DNA from: Paracoccaceae bacterium
GTDB lineage: Bacteria; Pseudomonadota; Alphaproteobacteria; Rhodobacterales; Rhodobacteraceae
Assembly: GCA_022823605.1 (NCBI GenBank)
Contig: JAJEHS010000001.1
Coordinates: 124,001 to 188,000, forward strand
Reading direction: 5' to 3'
Length of the DNA stretch: 64,000 bases
Shown one piece after another: positions 35,333-43,600 of the stretch; the stretch's first letter is position 1, and each line of letters begins with the position of its first letter. The notes beneath the pieces are model-generated. The model was not told the DNA's origin. It was given only the letters and a program-made list of their open reading frames with translations, and made no database searches. Both the position numbers and the translations under genes were made by a program.

Positions 35333-36112
35333 ATGACCAACAGTATTCCATTGAGCAAAGTTAAATATTATTGCCTTGAAGGCAGAAATGTCTTTATTTC
35401 CGGTGGTGCAACTGGTATCGGTAAATCCCTTGTGGAAGATTTTGCCAAACAAGGATCAGTCGTTGGTTTTGTCGATATCGCAACCAAAGAAGGACAAGCC
35501 CTGGCAGATGACCTTAACGAACGTGGGCATCAGGTGGAATTTACGCAATGTGATATCACGAAAACCCAAAATTACCAGGCTGTCATCCAGGACTTTATCG
35601 ATCGCAATGGTCCTTGTAAGGCCTTGCTCAATAATGCAGCCAATGATACAAGACATGGATGGTCTGATGTTACACCAGAACAATTCAACAACATTATTTC
35701 GGTAAATCTGAAGCACAGTTTTTTTGCCATCCAGACCGTACTCCCCGGCATGATTGACTCAGGAGGTGGTTCCATCATCAACTTTGGATCCTCCAGTTGG
35801 TATGTTGGTTCCCAAAATCTCCCAGTTTATGGGACCTCAAAAGCTGGCGTACATGGTATGACAAGGTGCTTTGCAACCGATCTGGGAAAGCATGATATCA
35901 GAGTCAACACCATCGTACCGGGATGGATTATGACACAAAGACAATTGGATTTGTGGGTTGATGAAAAAGCCGAGGAAACACTTGATCAAAACCAGCGGCT
36001 TGCAGGTCGGGTTTTACCTGAAGATGTATCAGCACTTTCGCTATTTCTGGCCTCTGATCAATCTCGCATGTGTTCGGCCCAGAACTTTATAGTCGATGCA
36101 GGCTGGATTTAG
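35333..36112 (+). CDS. SDR sugar dehydrogenase, XylB-like
   Basis: A 259-aa classical short-chain dehydrogenase. The cofactor motif is GGATGIG (residues 24-30), the NNAG-equivalent is LLNNAAND, and the catalytic Ser and Tyr-Lys are in FGSSSWY and YGTSKAG; the end is SAQNFIVDAGWI. The pattern NDTRHGWSDVT with VVPGWIMTQRQ closely recalls Caulobacter D-xylose 1-dehydrogenase XylB, so an aldose-to-lactone oxidation is likely, with an SMP-30 lactonase gene 9 kb away. The stop codon overlaps the convergent demethylase gene by four bases. Confidence 0.85.
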   Translation: MTNSIPLSKVKYYCLEGRNVFISGGATGIGKSLVEDFAKQGSVVGFVDIATKEGQALADDLNERGHQVEFTQCDITKTQNYQAVIQDFIDRNGPCKALLNNAANDTRHGWSDVTPEQFNNIISVNLKHSFFAIQTVLPGMIDSGGGSIINFGSSSWYVGSQNLPVYGTSKAGVHGMTRCFATDLGKHDIRVNTIVPGWIMTQRQLDLWVDEKAEETLDQNQRLAGRVLPEDVSALSLFLASDQSRMCSAQNFIVDAGWI

Positions 36113-38505
36113 GTATAGTTTCCACGAACTCGTTTCTTTTCCGGGTCGAAATGTGGGAAAGGTACAATCTTCGCCTTCAGACGTTTCTGTTGACCATCAA
36201 GCTGTCCAACCTCAAGTTCAGCTCCAAGTTCTGAATGGGTGATATCTACCCGAGCCAAGGCAATGGTTTTACCCAGGATTGGTGATTTCATGGCCGATGT
36301 GATTTCCCCAACCTGAGCCTTGCCCATCCTTATGCAATCACCATTTGAAGGCACCAGTCCAGTTTCAATATCAAGCCCTACCAGTTTTCTTGCCGGATTT
36401 TGCTTTCTTCTTTCCAAGGCCTTTCTACCTATGAAGTCATCCTTTTGAGACACTAGTGGAACAGTAAAGCCAATGCCAGCCTCAAACGGATCGGTTTGAT
36501 CGGAAAATTCATAGCCAGCAAAGATGAGACCGGCCTCAATTCTCACCAAATCCAGGGCCTCCAAGCCGAAGGGTATCATGCCAAATTCCTGACCTGCATC
36601 CCATACGGCATCAAATACCTTTGCGGCATCTTGTGGATGACAGAAGATTTCGTACCCCAATTCACCTGTATATCCTGTTCTGCTGACAACACAGGCTATT
36701 CCCTTGGAGCCTCCTATCCGAGCTACGGTAAATCTAAACCATCCAAGTTCTTCAATGGAGGATTCAACCGGTGGGGTCCAGAATACCTTTTGCAAAACCT
36801 CCCTCGACTTTGGACCTTGAACGGCTATGTTATGCAATTGATCGGTGGAGTTTCTAACCCAAGCGTTCAGACCCAGTTCCCGGGCCTGTTTCTGAAGCCA
36901 TAAACCGGATTCATCATTGCCTCCAACCCACCTGAAATTGTCCTGCAGCCGAAATACCGTTCCATCATCAATCATGCCACCATGCTCATAGCACATTGCC
37001 GTGTAAACCACCTGACGGTTAGACAGTTTCCGGATATCCCTGGTTACACAATGTTGCATGAGTTGTTCCGCATCCGGACCGGTAATTTCATATTTACGCA
37101 AGGGGGACAAATCCGTTACGACGACTTTCTCCCGACAAGCCCAATACTCGCTGATGGCACCATGATTGCGTATTGTGTTGGGAAGCCAGTATCCACTGTA
37201 TTCGACAAAATCGCGTGTATGTTTGGCAAAACTGTCATAAAAACCGGTTTTTTTCGTTTCAATCAAATCGCCCTCCTGTGACTTGCGATATCCTATCGAT
37301 GGTTTGAAATCCTCGTCCTTGCCATAGGTACGAACCTGTATATCGGTGGGATTCCACCCATTGGCAGCGTCAATATCACAAGGACAGCCCGTGGAAACAC
37401 AAACCAGATCCGTCAATGCCTTGAGCATGACATAATCCCCTGGTCGCGACCAGGGATCATCGAACATCATGGCATGATTACCATCAAGACCTGTATTGAA
37501 AAAGAAATTGATGGCTGGCCACCCTTCCCTTTCACGTATTTCATAGTGGGCAAGTTTGCGTGACATATTGGTGGAACAGTTCTTGTGACCCGGGTATCCC
37601 ATATCCTCGTAATACTTGGCAGTACAGGCCAATCCGAATGCATCATGGCGACCACAGGTGTCCTGAACTATCTGTACCAGAGGGTCAAAGTTGACATTGA
37701 AAAACTTTGAGTAGAGACCCGGTGTCGGATAAATGGTCCCCCCCAGTGTTCTTGTGGCCGTTGGATCAATTTCCCTTTCAAGACCCTTGTCGAGATCACG
37801 CATCGAAAAGGCCTGAAAATCAGAACACTCCCTGCCTTGCACGTCCAGAATCTGGATGTATTCCCCAGCTTTGACCTCATAAACAAAGGCCTCTCCGGGC
37901 ATCACATTGCTGTCCACAATCGGATCAGCCAATGGTGGGGGTGGTTTCAGATGATTGGTTTCATCAGATGGATGAGCACGTTTTACATAGAGGGCTATCT
38001 CCGTAAGGGCGTTTTGTTCCCAAGGCAACATTGCACTACCAGTCAAGGATACGATCAAGACGCCAGACTGGGAGGAATAGAACCTGTCCAATTGACCAGC
38101 CGGGGTATCCTGACCATGAAGCAAGACGGTATCACCATCCTCAATGTCAATTCCCATGTTTTGCAACGAATCAAGAGGAAAATCCTGACCGTGCAAGGGA
38201 TGTTTTATCAGTGCTATTGTACCATTGGGTTTTCCTGAACCTTTTGTGCCAAGGAAACCGGCATCAGATTTTCCTTCATGGTTGAACATGATCATTTCGA
38301 CAGCCTGATTGCCCTCCAGATTCAAAATGCCGATTTCATCACCTTCACAGATTGGAATGGTACGACTGCCACCTCCGGGAATAATGTACCTTTCCGTTCC
38401 TGGCAGCAGAATTGGTCTTCCAGGCTCAATAATTCCTCCCCGCTCAAAGGGAACTTCGTATCTGGGCCTATTCTGTTGGGCGACAGCTATCGGTATATCA
38501 TCCAT
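36109..38505 (-). CDS. tdm: DUF1989-GcvT fusion, trimethylamine-N-oxide demethylase-like
   Basis: A 798-aa soluble protein. Residues of about 20-175 are a first DUF1989-like barrel, about 195-390 a second DUF1989 domain with Cys284, Cys310, Cys374 and Cys376 (CGRHD, HKNC, GCPCD) as likely zinc ligands, and about 415-798 a GcvT-type folate-binding aminomethyltransferase domain (LDLVRIEAGLIFAGYE, GYTGELGYEIF). DUF1989 plus GcvT is the architecture of TMAO demethylase, which splits TMAO to dimethylamine and formaldehyde, the latter passed to tetrahydrofolate. It is the last gene of the nine-gene amine operon. No TMAO transporter or TMA monooxygenase lies in the window, so a related substrate is possible and the symbol is provisional. 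GGGGTAGG precedes the ATG. Confidence 0.78.
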   Translation of the reverse strand: MDDIPIAVAQQNRPRYEVPFERGGIIEPGRPILLPGTERYIIPGGGSRTIPICEGDEIGILNLEGNQAVEMIMFNHEGKSDAGFLGTKGSGKPNGTIALIKHPLHGQDFPLDSLQNMGIDIEDGDTVLLHGQDTPAGQLDRFYSSQSGVLIVSLTGSAMLPWEQNALTEIALYVKRAHPSDETNHLKPPPPLADPIVDSNVMPGEAFVYEVKAGEYIQILDVQGRECSDFQAFSMRDLDKGLEREIDPTATRTLGGTIYPTPGLYSKFFNVNFDPLVQIVQDTCGRHDAFGLACTAKYYEDMGYPGHKNCSTNMSRKLAHYEIREREGWPAINFFFNTGLDGNHAMMFDDPWSRPGDYVMLKALTDLVCVSTGCPCDIDAANGWNPTDIQVRTYGKDEDFKPSIGYRKSQEGDLIETKKTGFYDSFAKHTRDFVEYSGYWLPNTIRNHGAISEYWACREKVVVTDLSPLRKYEITGPDAEQLMQHCVTRDIRKLSNRQVVYTAMCYEHGGMIDDGTVFRLQDNFRWVGGNDESGLWLQKQARELGLNAWVRNSTDQLHNIAVQGPKSREVLQKVFWTPPVESSIEELGWFRFTVARIGGSKGIACVVSRTGYTGELGYEIFCHPQDAAKVFDAVWDAGQEFGMIPFGLEALDLVRIEAGLIFAGYEFSDQTDPFEAGIGFTVPLVSQKDDFIGRKALERRKQNPARKLVGLDIETGLVPSNGDCIRMGKAQVGEITSAMKSPILGKTIALARVDITHSELGAELEVGQLDGQQKRLKAKIVPFPHFDPEKKRVRGNYT

Positions 38506-38510
38506 TCAAC

Positions 38511-39095
38511 CTACCCCTTGTTCTCCGATGATCTTTCCCAGTCGGGTGTAAATCCCAGAACCTTTATGGCAGGGGACAGATTGGGATTGAACAATAAATT
38601 GTGCCAATAGGTCGCTTGCCAGAAATAATCACTGACAGGAAACTCTTCCACCTTGCAGGACAATGTGTACCTCTTGTTAAATGCTTCAAACCGCAGGACA
38701 CAGGTACCTGAATGAAACAAATCCCGATACCTGTCCGAGTTTTCTTCAAAAGTTGCTGTAATTGTATCAGAAAATCGATCGAATTGCTGATAATATCTTT
38801 CGGAAAAGAACTTGATTGCCTTATCCCGGACCTGAAAGGGGTCATTGGTGGATTTAACCATGTGATGCATTTCCGGTGTAACCGAATGCTGGAGATTGCG
38901 GCAAAGAACGGTAATCACCTGAAAAGGTTCCCAGATACCGGTATCGGAATGAACGAGAGGCATGATGGAGCGGTCGGGTTTGCCATCATTTTCACGCACG
39001 ATGATTTGTCGTAAACGGCACTGCCATTTGAGAAATTCTTCCCTCAGCGGTATCTTCTTTGGTGTGTTTTCCCTGTTTGGAAAGAAATAGGTCAT
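38511..39095 (-). CDS. Unknown protein of the amine operon (194 aa)
   Basis: A 194-aa soluble protein with no signal peptide or membrane segment. I do not recognise its family. It is rich in aromatic residues and histidine, with runs such as WQCRLRQIIVREND, TPEMHHMVKSTNDPFQ, YYQQFDRFSDTITATF and QATYWHNLLFNP, which look like conserved segments rather than low-complexity sequence. It starts 17 bases after the nitrilase stop and ends five bases before the DUF1989-GcvT gene, so it is embedded in the operon. It is not obviously a DUF3445-type haem demethylase: the typical arginine-rich signature of that family is not seen. Confidence 0.8.
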   Translation of the reverse strand: MTYFFPNRENTPKKIPLREEFLKWQCRLRQIIVRENDGKPDRSIMPLVHSDTGIWEPFQVITVLCRNLQHSVTPEMHHMVKSTNDPFQVRDKAIKFFSERYYQQFDRFSDTITATFEENSDRYRDLFHSGTCVLRFEAFNKRYTLSCKVEEFPVSDYFWQATYWHNLLFNPNLSPAIKVLGFTPDWERSSENKG

Positions 39096-39112
39096 CGATT
39101 CGCTATGAGTGT

Positions 39113-39928
39113 CTAGCTGATTTCATACTCTCTGTCATGGCTGAGGCTGGGTATTTTTTGCCTCATTTCCCTTGCTTTATCAATGTCTATTTCTGACACG
39201 ATGACACCGGGGCTGTCACCACCATCTGCCAAGACCTGTCCCCAGGGATCAATGATCAGGGAATGACCATAGGAAGCTCCTCCACCCGGAATGTCACCAA
39301 CGGCACAGGGAGAAACAACGAAGGCACCGTTTTCAATGGCCCTTGCCCTGTTCAGGACATGCCAATGTGCTTGCCCGGTCGTTTTGATGAAGGCTGCCGG
39401 TACGGTAAGGATACTTGCCCCTTTTTGAGCCAGGTCCCTGTATAGTTTGGGGAATCTCAGGTCATAACAAACCGACAATCCGAGGGCACCGATACAAGTT
39501 TGCGCTATTACTGCCTGTCTACCGGGCTCTACAACGGCGCTTTCCCTATATTCAAGGGTTTCCGACAGTTTGATGTCAAACAGGTGAATCTTGTCATAGC
39601 GTGCGACTATCTCACCATGATTGTTGATGACAAATGATCTGTTTTGGAAGAGTTCATTGGTACCTTCAATGGCAATCGAACCACACAATACCCACACATT
39701 GTCATTTTTTGCCTTGGCTTGAAGCTGATGAAGAACTGGATGGTTTTCTTCCCTTGCAACGGGAGGTGCGAGCAATCCATTCCTGCTTGTTAAGCCACCG
39801 CAATATTCTGGCAGGAAAATGAATTCCGCACCTTGGTCCACAGCTGACTGGAAATGGACCTCGATCTCTTCTTCTGCTTCCTTGAAACTTGCCCTCGGGG
39901 CCAATTGCAAACAGGCTACCTTTACCAT
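39113..39928 (-). CDS. Carbon-nitrogen hydrolase (nitrilase superfamily, Nit/omega-amidase type)
   Basis: A 271-aa amidase-type enzyme with the Glu-Lys-Cys triad: Glu in FLPEYCGG, Lys in RYDKIHLFDI and Cys in LSVCYDLRFPKLYRDL. The pattern best fits the Nit1/Nit2 branch, whose members hydrolyse omega-amides such as alpha-ketoglutaramate or deaminated glutathione. In this operon, next to glutamine-synthetase-like and glutamate-synthase-like genes, an amide intermediate of glutamate is a reasonable substrate (inference). It follows the 137-aa gene with a two-base gap. Confidence 0.9.
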   Translation of the reverse strand: MVKVACLQLAPRASFKEAEEEIEVHFQSAVDQGAEFIFLPEYCGGLTSRNGLLAPPVAREENHPVLHQLQAKAKNDNVWVLCGSIAIEGTNELFQNRSFVINNHGEIVARYDKIHLFDIKLSETLEYRESAVVEPGRQAVIAQTCIGALGLSVCYDLRFPKLYRDLAQKGASILTVPAAFIKTTGQAHWHVLNRARAIENGAFVVSPCAVGDIPGGGASYGHSLIIDPWGQVLADGGDSPGVIVSEIDIDKAREMRQKIPSLSHDREYEIS

Positions 39929-39930
39929 TT

Positions 39931-40344
39931 TCAGAATTTCATGTAAGCCTTTCGCAACAATACCAGCGGGTGGCGATCCGACATCTGAAACTTGATCAGC
40001 AATTCTCGAGCAATCATATCCCGGTCCTGCTGGTTATCGGGCAATTCAATTGAATCCGGAACCCTGACCCAACCATTGATATTGCGGTCGAATACAGCCG
40101 GCTTGCCATCTTCATAACCCATGTGGACATCTTCAAGCCAATTGAGATCATCCCACCCCATGACTTCCATGTACTCTTTCAGGAACGGTGTCAATCGATC
40201 ATGATCGGGAACCAGATTAACATCATAACGGTAGCCGATATGCTGACCAATCTCAACCTCTCGCTCCGAACCCAATCCATCCTTGTCCTTGATGAACTGA
40301 TCGATGTCGGATATTTCCGAACCTCTATATTTTGTTCCAGCCAT
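39931..40344 (-). CDS. Unknown protein of the amine operon (137 aa)
   Basis: A 137-aa acidic soluble protein without cysteine, signal peptide or membrane segment. I do not recognise the family. Notable runs are EIGQHIGYRYDVNLVPDHD, EYMEVMGWDDLNWLEDVHMG and the C-terminal HPLVLLRKAYMKF. It sits between mgsC (eleven bases) and the nitrilase (two bases) and is surely translated with them. A small accessory or regulatory subunit of the MgsABC-like synthase is possible but unproven. Confidence 0.78.
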   Translation of the reverse strand: MAGTKYRGSEISDIDQFIKDKDGLGSEREVEIGQHIGYRYDVNLVPDHDRLTPFLKEYMEVMGWDDLNWLEDVHMGYEDGKPAVFDRNINGWVRVPDSIELPDNQQDRDMIARELLIKFQMSDRHPLVLLRKAYMKF

Positions 40345-40355
40345 CTGGTTACTCC

Positions 40356-41720
40356 TTATAAATGGTGATAGTCTTCTATTCCGACCGTGTGGTTGGTACC
40401 AGCCAGCGGAACCCCGGCCATGGCCGAAGCTTCCATGGTCAATGCAGCCAAATCCTCAACCTCCAGGGAATGAATGTTCGTCTTACCACAGGCTCGAGCA
40501 AATAGCTGTGCCTCAATCGTCAGGGTGTGAAGAAAGTTGTAAACCCTTTCCGCCGCCTCATCGGGATCTAGCCGTGATCTCAAAACCGGATCCTGGGTAG
40601 CCACTCCAACCGGGCATCTTCCCGTATGGCAATGATAGCAATAACCGGGTTCAACGCCCATTTCCTCAGGAAAATTCGCTTCCGGAATATCCTTGTTACA
40701 ATTCAGGGCCATCATTACCGAGTGCCCCAGGGCAATGGCATCAGCGCCCAGTGCTATGGCCTTGGCCACATCGGCACCATTCCTTATGCCACCAGCATAT
40801 ACGAGGCTTATCTTGCCCTTCATGCCCAGATCATCAATAGCCTTTCTGGCCTGACGGATTGCCGCCATACCCGGTACCCCGGTATCTTCGGTAGCCAAAT
40901 GGGGTCCTGCACCAGTACCACCTTCCATACCGTCGATATAAATGGAATCCGGATCGCACTTTACCGCCATTCGTACATCATCGTAGACCCTTGCGGCACC
41001 TAGTTTCAACTGGATTGGAATCTGCCAATCCGTGGCTTCCCTGATTTCCTGAATCTTCAGAGCAAGGTCATCAGGCCCCAGCCAGTCCGGATGTCTGGCA
41101 GGTGATCTTTGATCGATTCCAGCAGGTAGGGACCTCATTTCAGCAACCTGATCGGTCACCTTCTGACCCATGAGATGTCCTCCAAGACCCACCTTACAGC
41201 CTTGGCCAATGAAAAATTCACACCCATCAGCCAATACCAGATGATGGGGGTTAAAGCCATAACGGGACTGAATACACTGATAAAACCATTTGGAAGAGTA
41301 TCTTCTTTCATCAGGTATCATGCCACCTTCACCCGAGCAGGTCGCTGTTCCGGCCATCGTGGCACCACGTGCCAAGGCAGTTTTGGCCTCATAGGAAAGG
41401 GCCCCGAAACTCATGCCTGTTACATAGACTGGAATGTCCAACTCAAGGGGACGCTTGGCCCTTGAACCGATGATGGTCTTGGTATCACATTTTTCACGAT
41501 AACCCTCAATGACAAATCTTGTCAAAGTACCTGGCAGAAAAGTCAGATCATCCCAGTGGGGAATTTTCTTGAAAAGGGAAAATCCCCGCATCCGATATCG
41601 ACCCAGTTCCGATTTGACATGAATATCATCAATAACATGGGGTGGAAAAATGAACGATTTACCGAGATTGTACCTGTCCCGCTTCATCGGTTGCTTCTGA
41701 CTGTCTTCAGATTTTAACAT
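40356..41720 (-). CDS. mgsC: N-methylglutamate synthase subunit C (FMN glutamate-synthase-like)
   Basis: A 454-aa protein homologous to the FMN/Fe-S synthase domain of glutamate synthase. Motifs include GMSFGALSYEAKTALARGA, YIDGMEGGTGAGPHL, VYAGGIRNGADVAKAIALGADA and the cluster-binding CYHCHTGRCPVGVATQDP. In the NMG pathway it forms N-methylglutamate from methylamine donors and glutamate, with MgsA and MgsB. It is the same family as rhizobial GlxD. The order mgsA-mgsB-mgsC with small gaps supports the assignment over a generic glutamate synthase. Confidence 0.9.
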   Translation of the reverse strand: MLKSEDSQKQPMKRDRYNLGKSFIFPPHVIDDIHVKSELGRYRMRGFSLFKKIPHWDDLTFLPGTLTRFVIEGYREKCDTKTIIGSRAKRPLELDIPVYVTGMSFGALSYEAKTALARGATMAGTATCSGEGGMIPDERRYSSKWFYQCIQSRYGFNPHHLVLADGCEFFIGQGCKVGLGGHLMGQKVTDQVAEMRSLPAGIDQRSPARHPDWLGPDDLALKIQEIREATDWQIPIQLKLGAARVYDDVRMAVKCDPDSIYIDGMEGGTGAGPHLATEDTGVPGMAAIRQARKAIDDLGMKGKISLVYAGGIRNGADVAKAIALGADAIALGHSVMMALNCNKDIPEANFPEEMGVEPGYCYHCHTGRCPVGVATQDPVLRSRLDPDEAAERVYNFLHTLTIEAQLFARACGKTNIHSLEVEDLAALTMEASAMAGVPLAGTNHTVGIEDYHHL

Positions 41721-41741
41721 TCCGGTTGTCTCCTCTTGAAT

Positions 41742-42611
41742 TTATAAAATCAATTTCTTCTCGGTCGGTTCAAGATTATCGTAGTTCCACAGCTGCTTGC
41801 CAGCCACGATCTTGGTGAAATGATCAATTCCCTGTTCCGGAACCATGCCGTATAGGTTGAGTTTTCGATGCAACCAACTCTTGTCCAGATCGGTCAATTC
41901 GGCCGTAACCGCATCAACGCCCAAACTCTGGATCTTGCCACCGATATAGATGGTGCCATCATACATGGAGTCACCCAGGTTTTTGCCGGCATTGCCGCAA
42001 ACGATCATGCGTCCCCTTTGCATCATGAAACCCGAAAGTGCCCCTGTATCACCACCGACAATGATGGTACCGCCCTTCATATCTATGCCTGTTCTAGACC
42101 CCACGGACCCCTTGCAGACAAGATCACCCCCCCTGATGGCTGCACCAAAGGTTGAACCGGCATTCTTCTCGACGACGATTGAACCCGACATCATGTTTTC
42201 ACCACAGGACCAGCCAACCCGACCATTGATCCTGACATTGGGGCCATCGTTCAAACCGACGGCGAAATAACCCAATGATCCTTCAAAAATCAGGTTCAGG
42301 CGGCTCAGAATGCCGACCCCAAGACCATGTTTGCCCCTTGGGTTCTTGATAACTATTGATCCATAGCCCTCATCCATCAGATTTCTGATTCGGGTGTTTA
42401 TTTCCGTGGTTGTTCCATCATCCGCATCAATTTCAGTACGCTTGTTGTAATCCACGTCCGGAGCCCAGGGATAAAGAAATCTTTGTTTTTCATCAGGATC
42501 AAACTCAATTGCCATTGACCTTCCGGTCAACTGCTCCGTTGTCATCCCGAGAGCCTTGACCCGTTCCTCCTGGGTCATTTCCCTCAATTCGGAATCACTT
42601 AGGTGTGCCAT
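41742..42611 (-). CDS. mgsB: N-methylglutamate synthase subunit B (GXGXG beta-helix)
   Basis: A 289-aa protein whose C-terminal half is a right-handed beta-helix with repeated glycine turns (GSIVVEKNAGSTFGAAIRGG, GGTIIVGGDTGALSG, GRMIVCGNAGKNLG), as in the GXGXG domain of glutamate synthase, GlxC and formylmethanofuran dehydrogenase C. It is a structural subunit bridging MgsA and MgsC. The ATG overlaps the mgsA end by 13 bases. A 21-base gap leads to mgsC. Confidence 0.9.
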   Translation of the reverse strand: MAHLSDSELREMTQEERVKALGMTTEQLTGRSMAIEFDPDEKQRFLYPWAPDVDYNKRTEIDADDGTTTEINTRIRNLMDEGYGSIVIKNPRGKHGLGVGILSRLNLIFEGSLGYFAVGLNDGPNVRINGRVGWSCGENMMSGSIVVEKNAGSTFGAAIRGGDLVCKGSVGSRTGIDMKGGTIIVGGDTGALSGFMMQRGRMIVCGNAGKNLGDSMYDGTIYIGGKIQSLGVDAVTAELTDLDKSWLHRKLNLYGMVPEQGIDHFTKIVAGKQLWNYDNLEPTEKKLIL

Positions 42612-43531
42612 ACACGTACCTCCTCGTCATAGGGATCATAGGTATCAATTTCCTGCGGAAGTATTGACCGAATTGCAACCTCTTCCGATGCCATGGCAAT
42701 CAGGTCGTCACTTTCATACAGGACCAGTGGTTTCGCTGCCATGGTATCCTTGGCCATTCCAAGTTCATCCCTGGTTGCGACCAAGTAGGTAAATACTCCA
42801 TCGATTTCATGGATTGACTTGGTCAGGCTTTCTTCAAGTGTTTCACCATTCGAAAGATTGTGCGCGGTATAAACGGCAAGAAGTTCGGAGTCACAATTCG
42901 ACATGAATCTGTGCCCCATTCTTTCCATTTCCCTCCGCATGATCCAGTAATTGGTAATTTGGCCATTGTGAACAACTGAAATATCGTTGTAAGGAAATGC
43001 CCAATACGGATGTGCCGACCTAATATCAACATCTGATTCGGTTGCCATCCTGGTGTGTCCTATGGCATGCGTGCCATTGAATGATTTCAAATCGTAATCC
43101 GAGGCCACTTCGGCGGCATCGCCCAAATCCTTCACCAATTCCAGTCTTCGACCGAGGGAAAGAATTTCCACCCCTTCAAGTTCCTCGATGGTTTCTGCCA
43201 TCTCGGTCGGTTTGTCCTTGATTGAAAGGACATATCGCAGGGCATAATCAGTAGCCTGATCCTTGGATTTGATGGTTGCATGCTCTTTGACTATATTTTC
43301 CACCTCTCCGATACGTTCGCGAATCAAGGACTTGATTTTGCTTCCCTTGTCCAAATCCTCTCGTTCGGCTACCTTTACCCGCATGATTAGGTCACCATCA
43401 CCAATGTCGCCATAGATGGCATAGCCTGTTGAATCAGGTCCCCTGTGCTTCAGAGCCTGAAGCATATCGGTCATTTCAGAACCAACACCAGAGGATTTTC
43501 CCCGATGAATTATCCCTGCAATTCCACACAT
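42599..43531 (-). CDS. mgsA: N-methylglutamate synthase subunit A (class II amidotransferase)
   Basis: A 310-aa class II (Ntn) glutamine amidotransferase. After Met removal Cys2 is the nucleophile (MCGIAGIIHRG); RHMA-equivalent IGHTRMATESD and VVHNGQITN, with SNCDSE, complete the glutaminase site. It releases the amine from gamma-glutamylmethylamide or glutamine and channels it to MgsC. It is homologous to rhizobial GlxB. It follows the glutamine-synthetase-like gene by 69 bases. Confidence 0.9.
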   Translation of the reverse strand: MCGIAGIIHRGKSSGVGSEMTDMLQALKHRGPDSTGYAIYGDIGDGDLIMRVKVAEREDLDKGSKIKSLIRERIGEVENIVKEHATIKSKDQATDYALRYVLSIKDKPTEMAETIEELEGVEILSLGRRLELVKDLGDAAEVASDYDLKSFNGTHAIGHTRMATESDVDIRSAHPYWAFPYNDISVVHNGQITNYWIMRREMERMGHRFMSNCDSELLAVYTAHNLSNGETLEESLTKSIHEIDGVFTYLVATRDELGMAKDTMAAKPLVLYESDDLIAMASEEVAIRSILPQEIDTYDPYDEEVRVWHT

Positions 43532-43600
43532 TTCAAAATACTCCCAAAATGCTTTAGTGATAGCCAGGGTGTACTATCACACCCTGACTCTTGATTTATA

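Noticed and set aside
38511-39095. 194-aa protein as a DUF3445-type dimethylamine monooxygenase subunit
   Set aside because: The length is short for that family and its characteristic arginine-rich stretch is not present.
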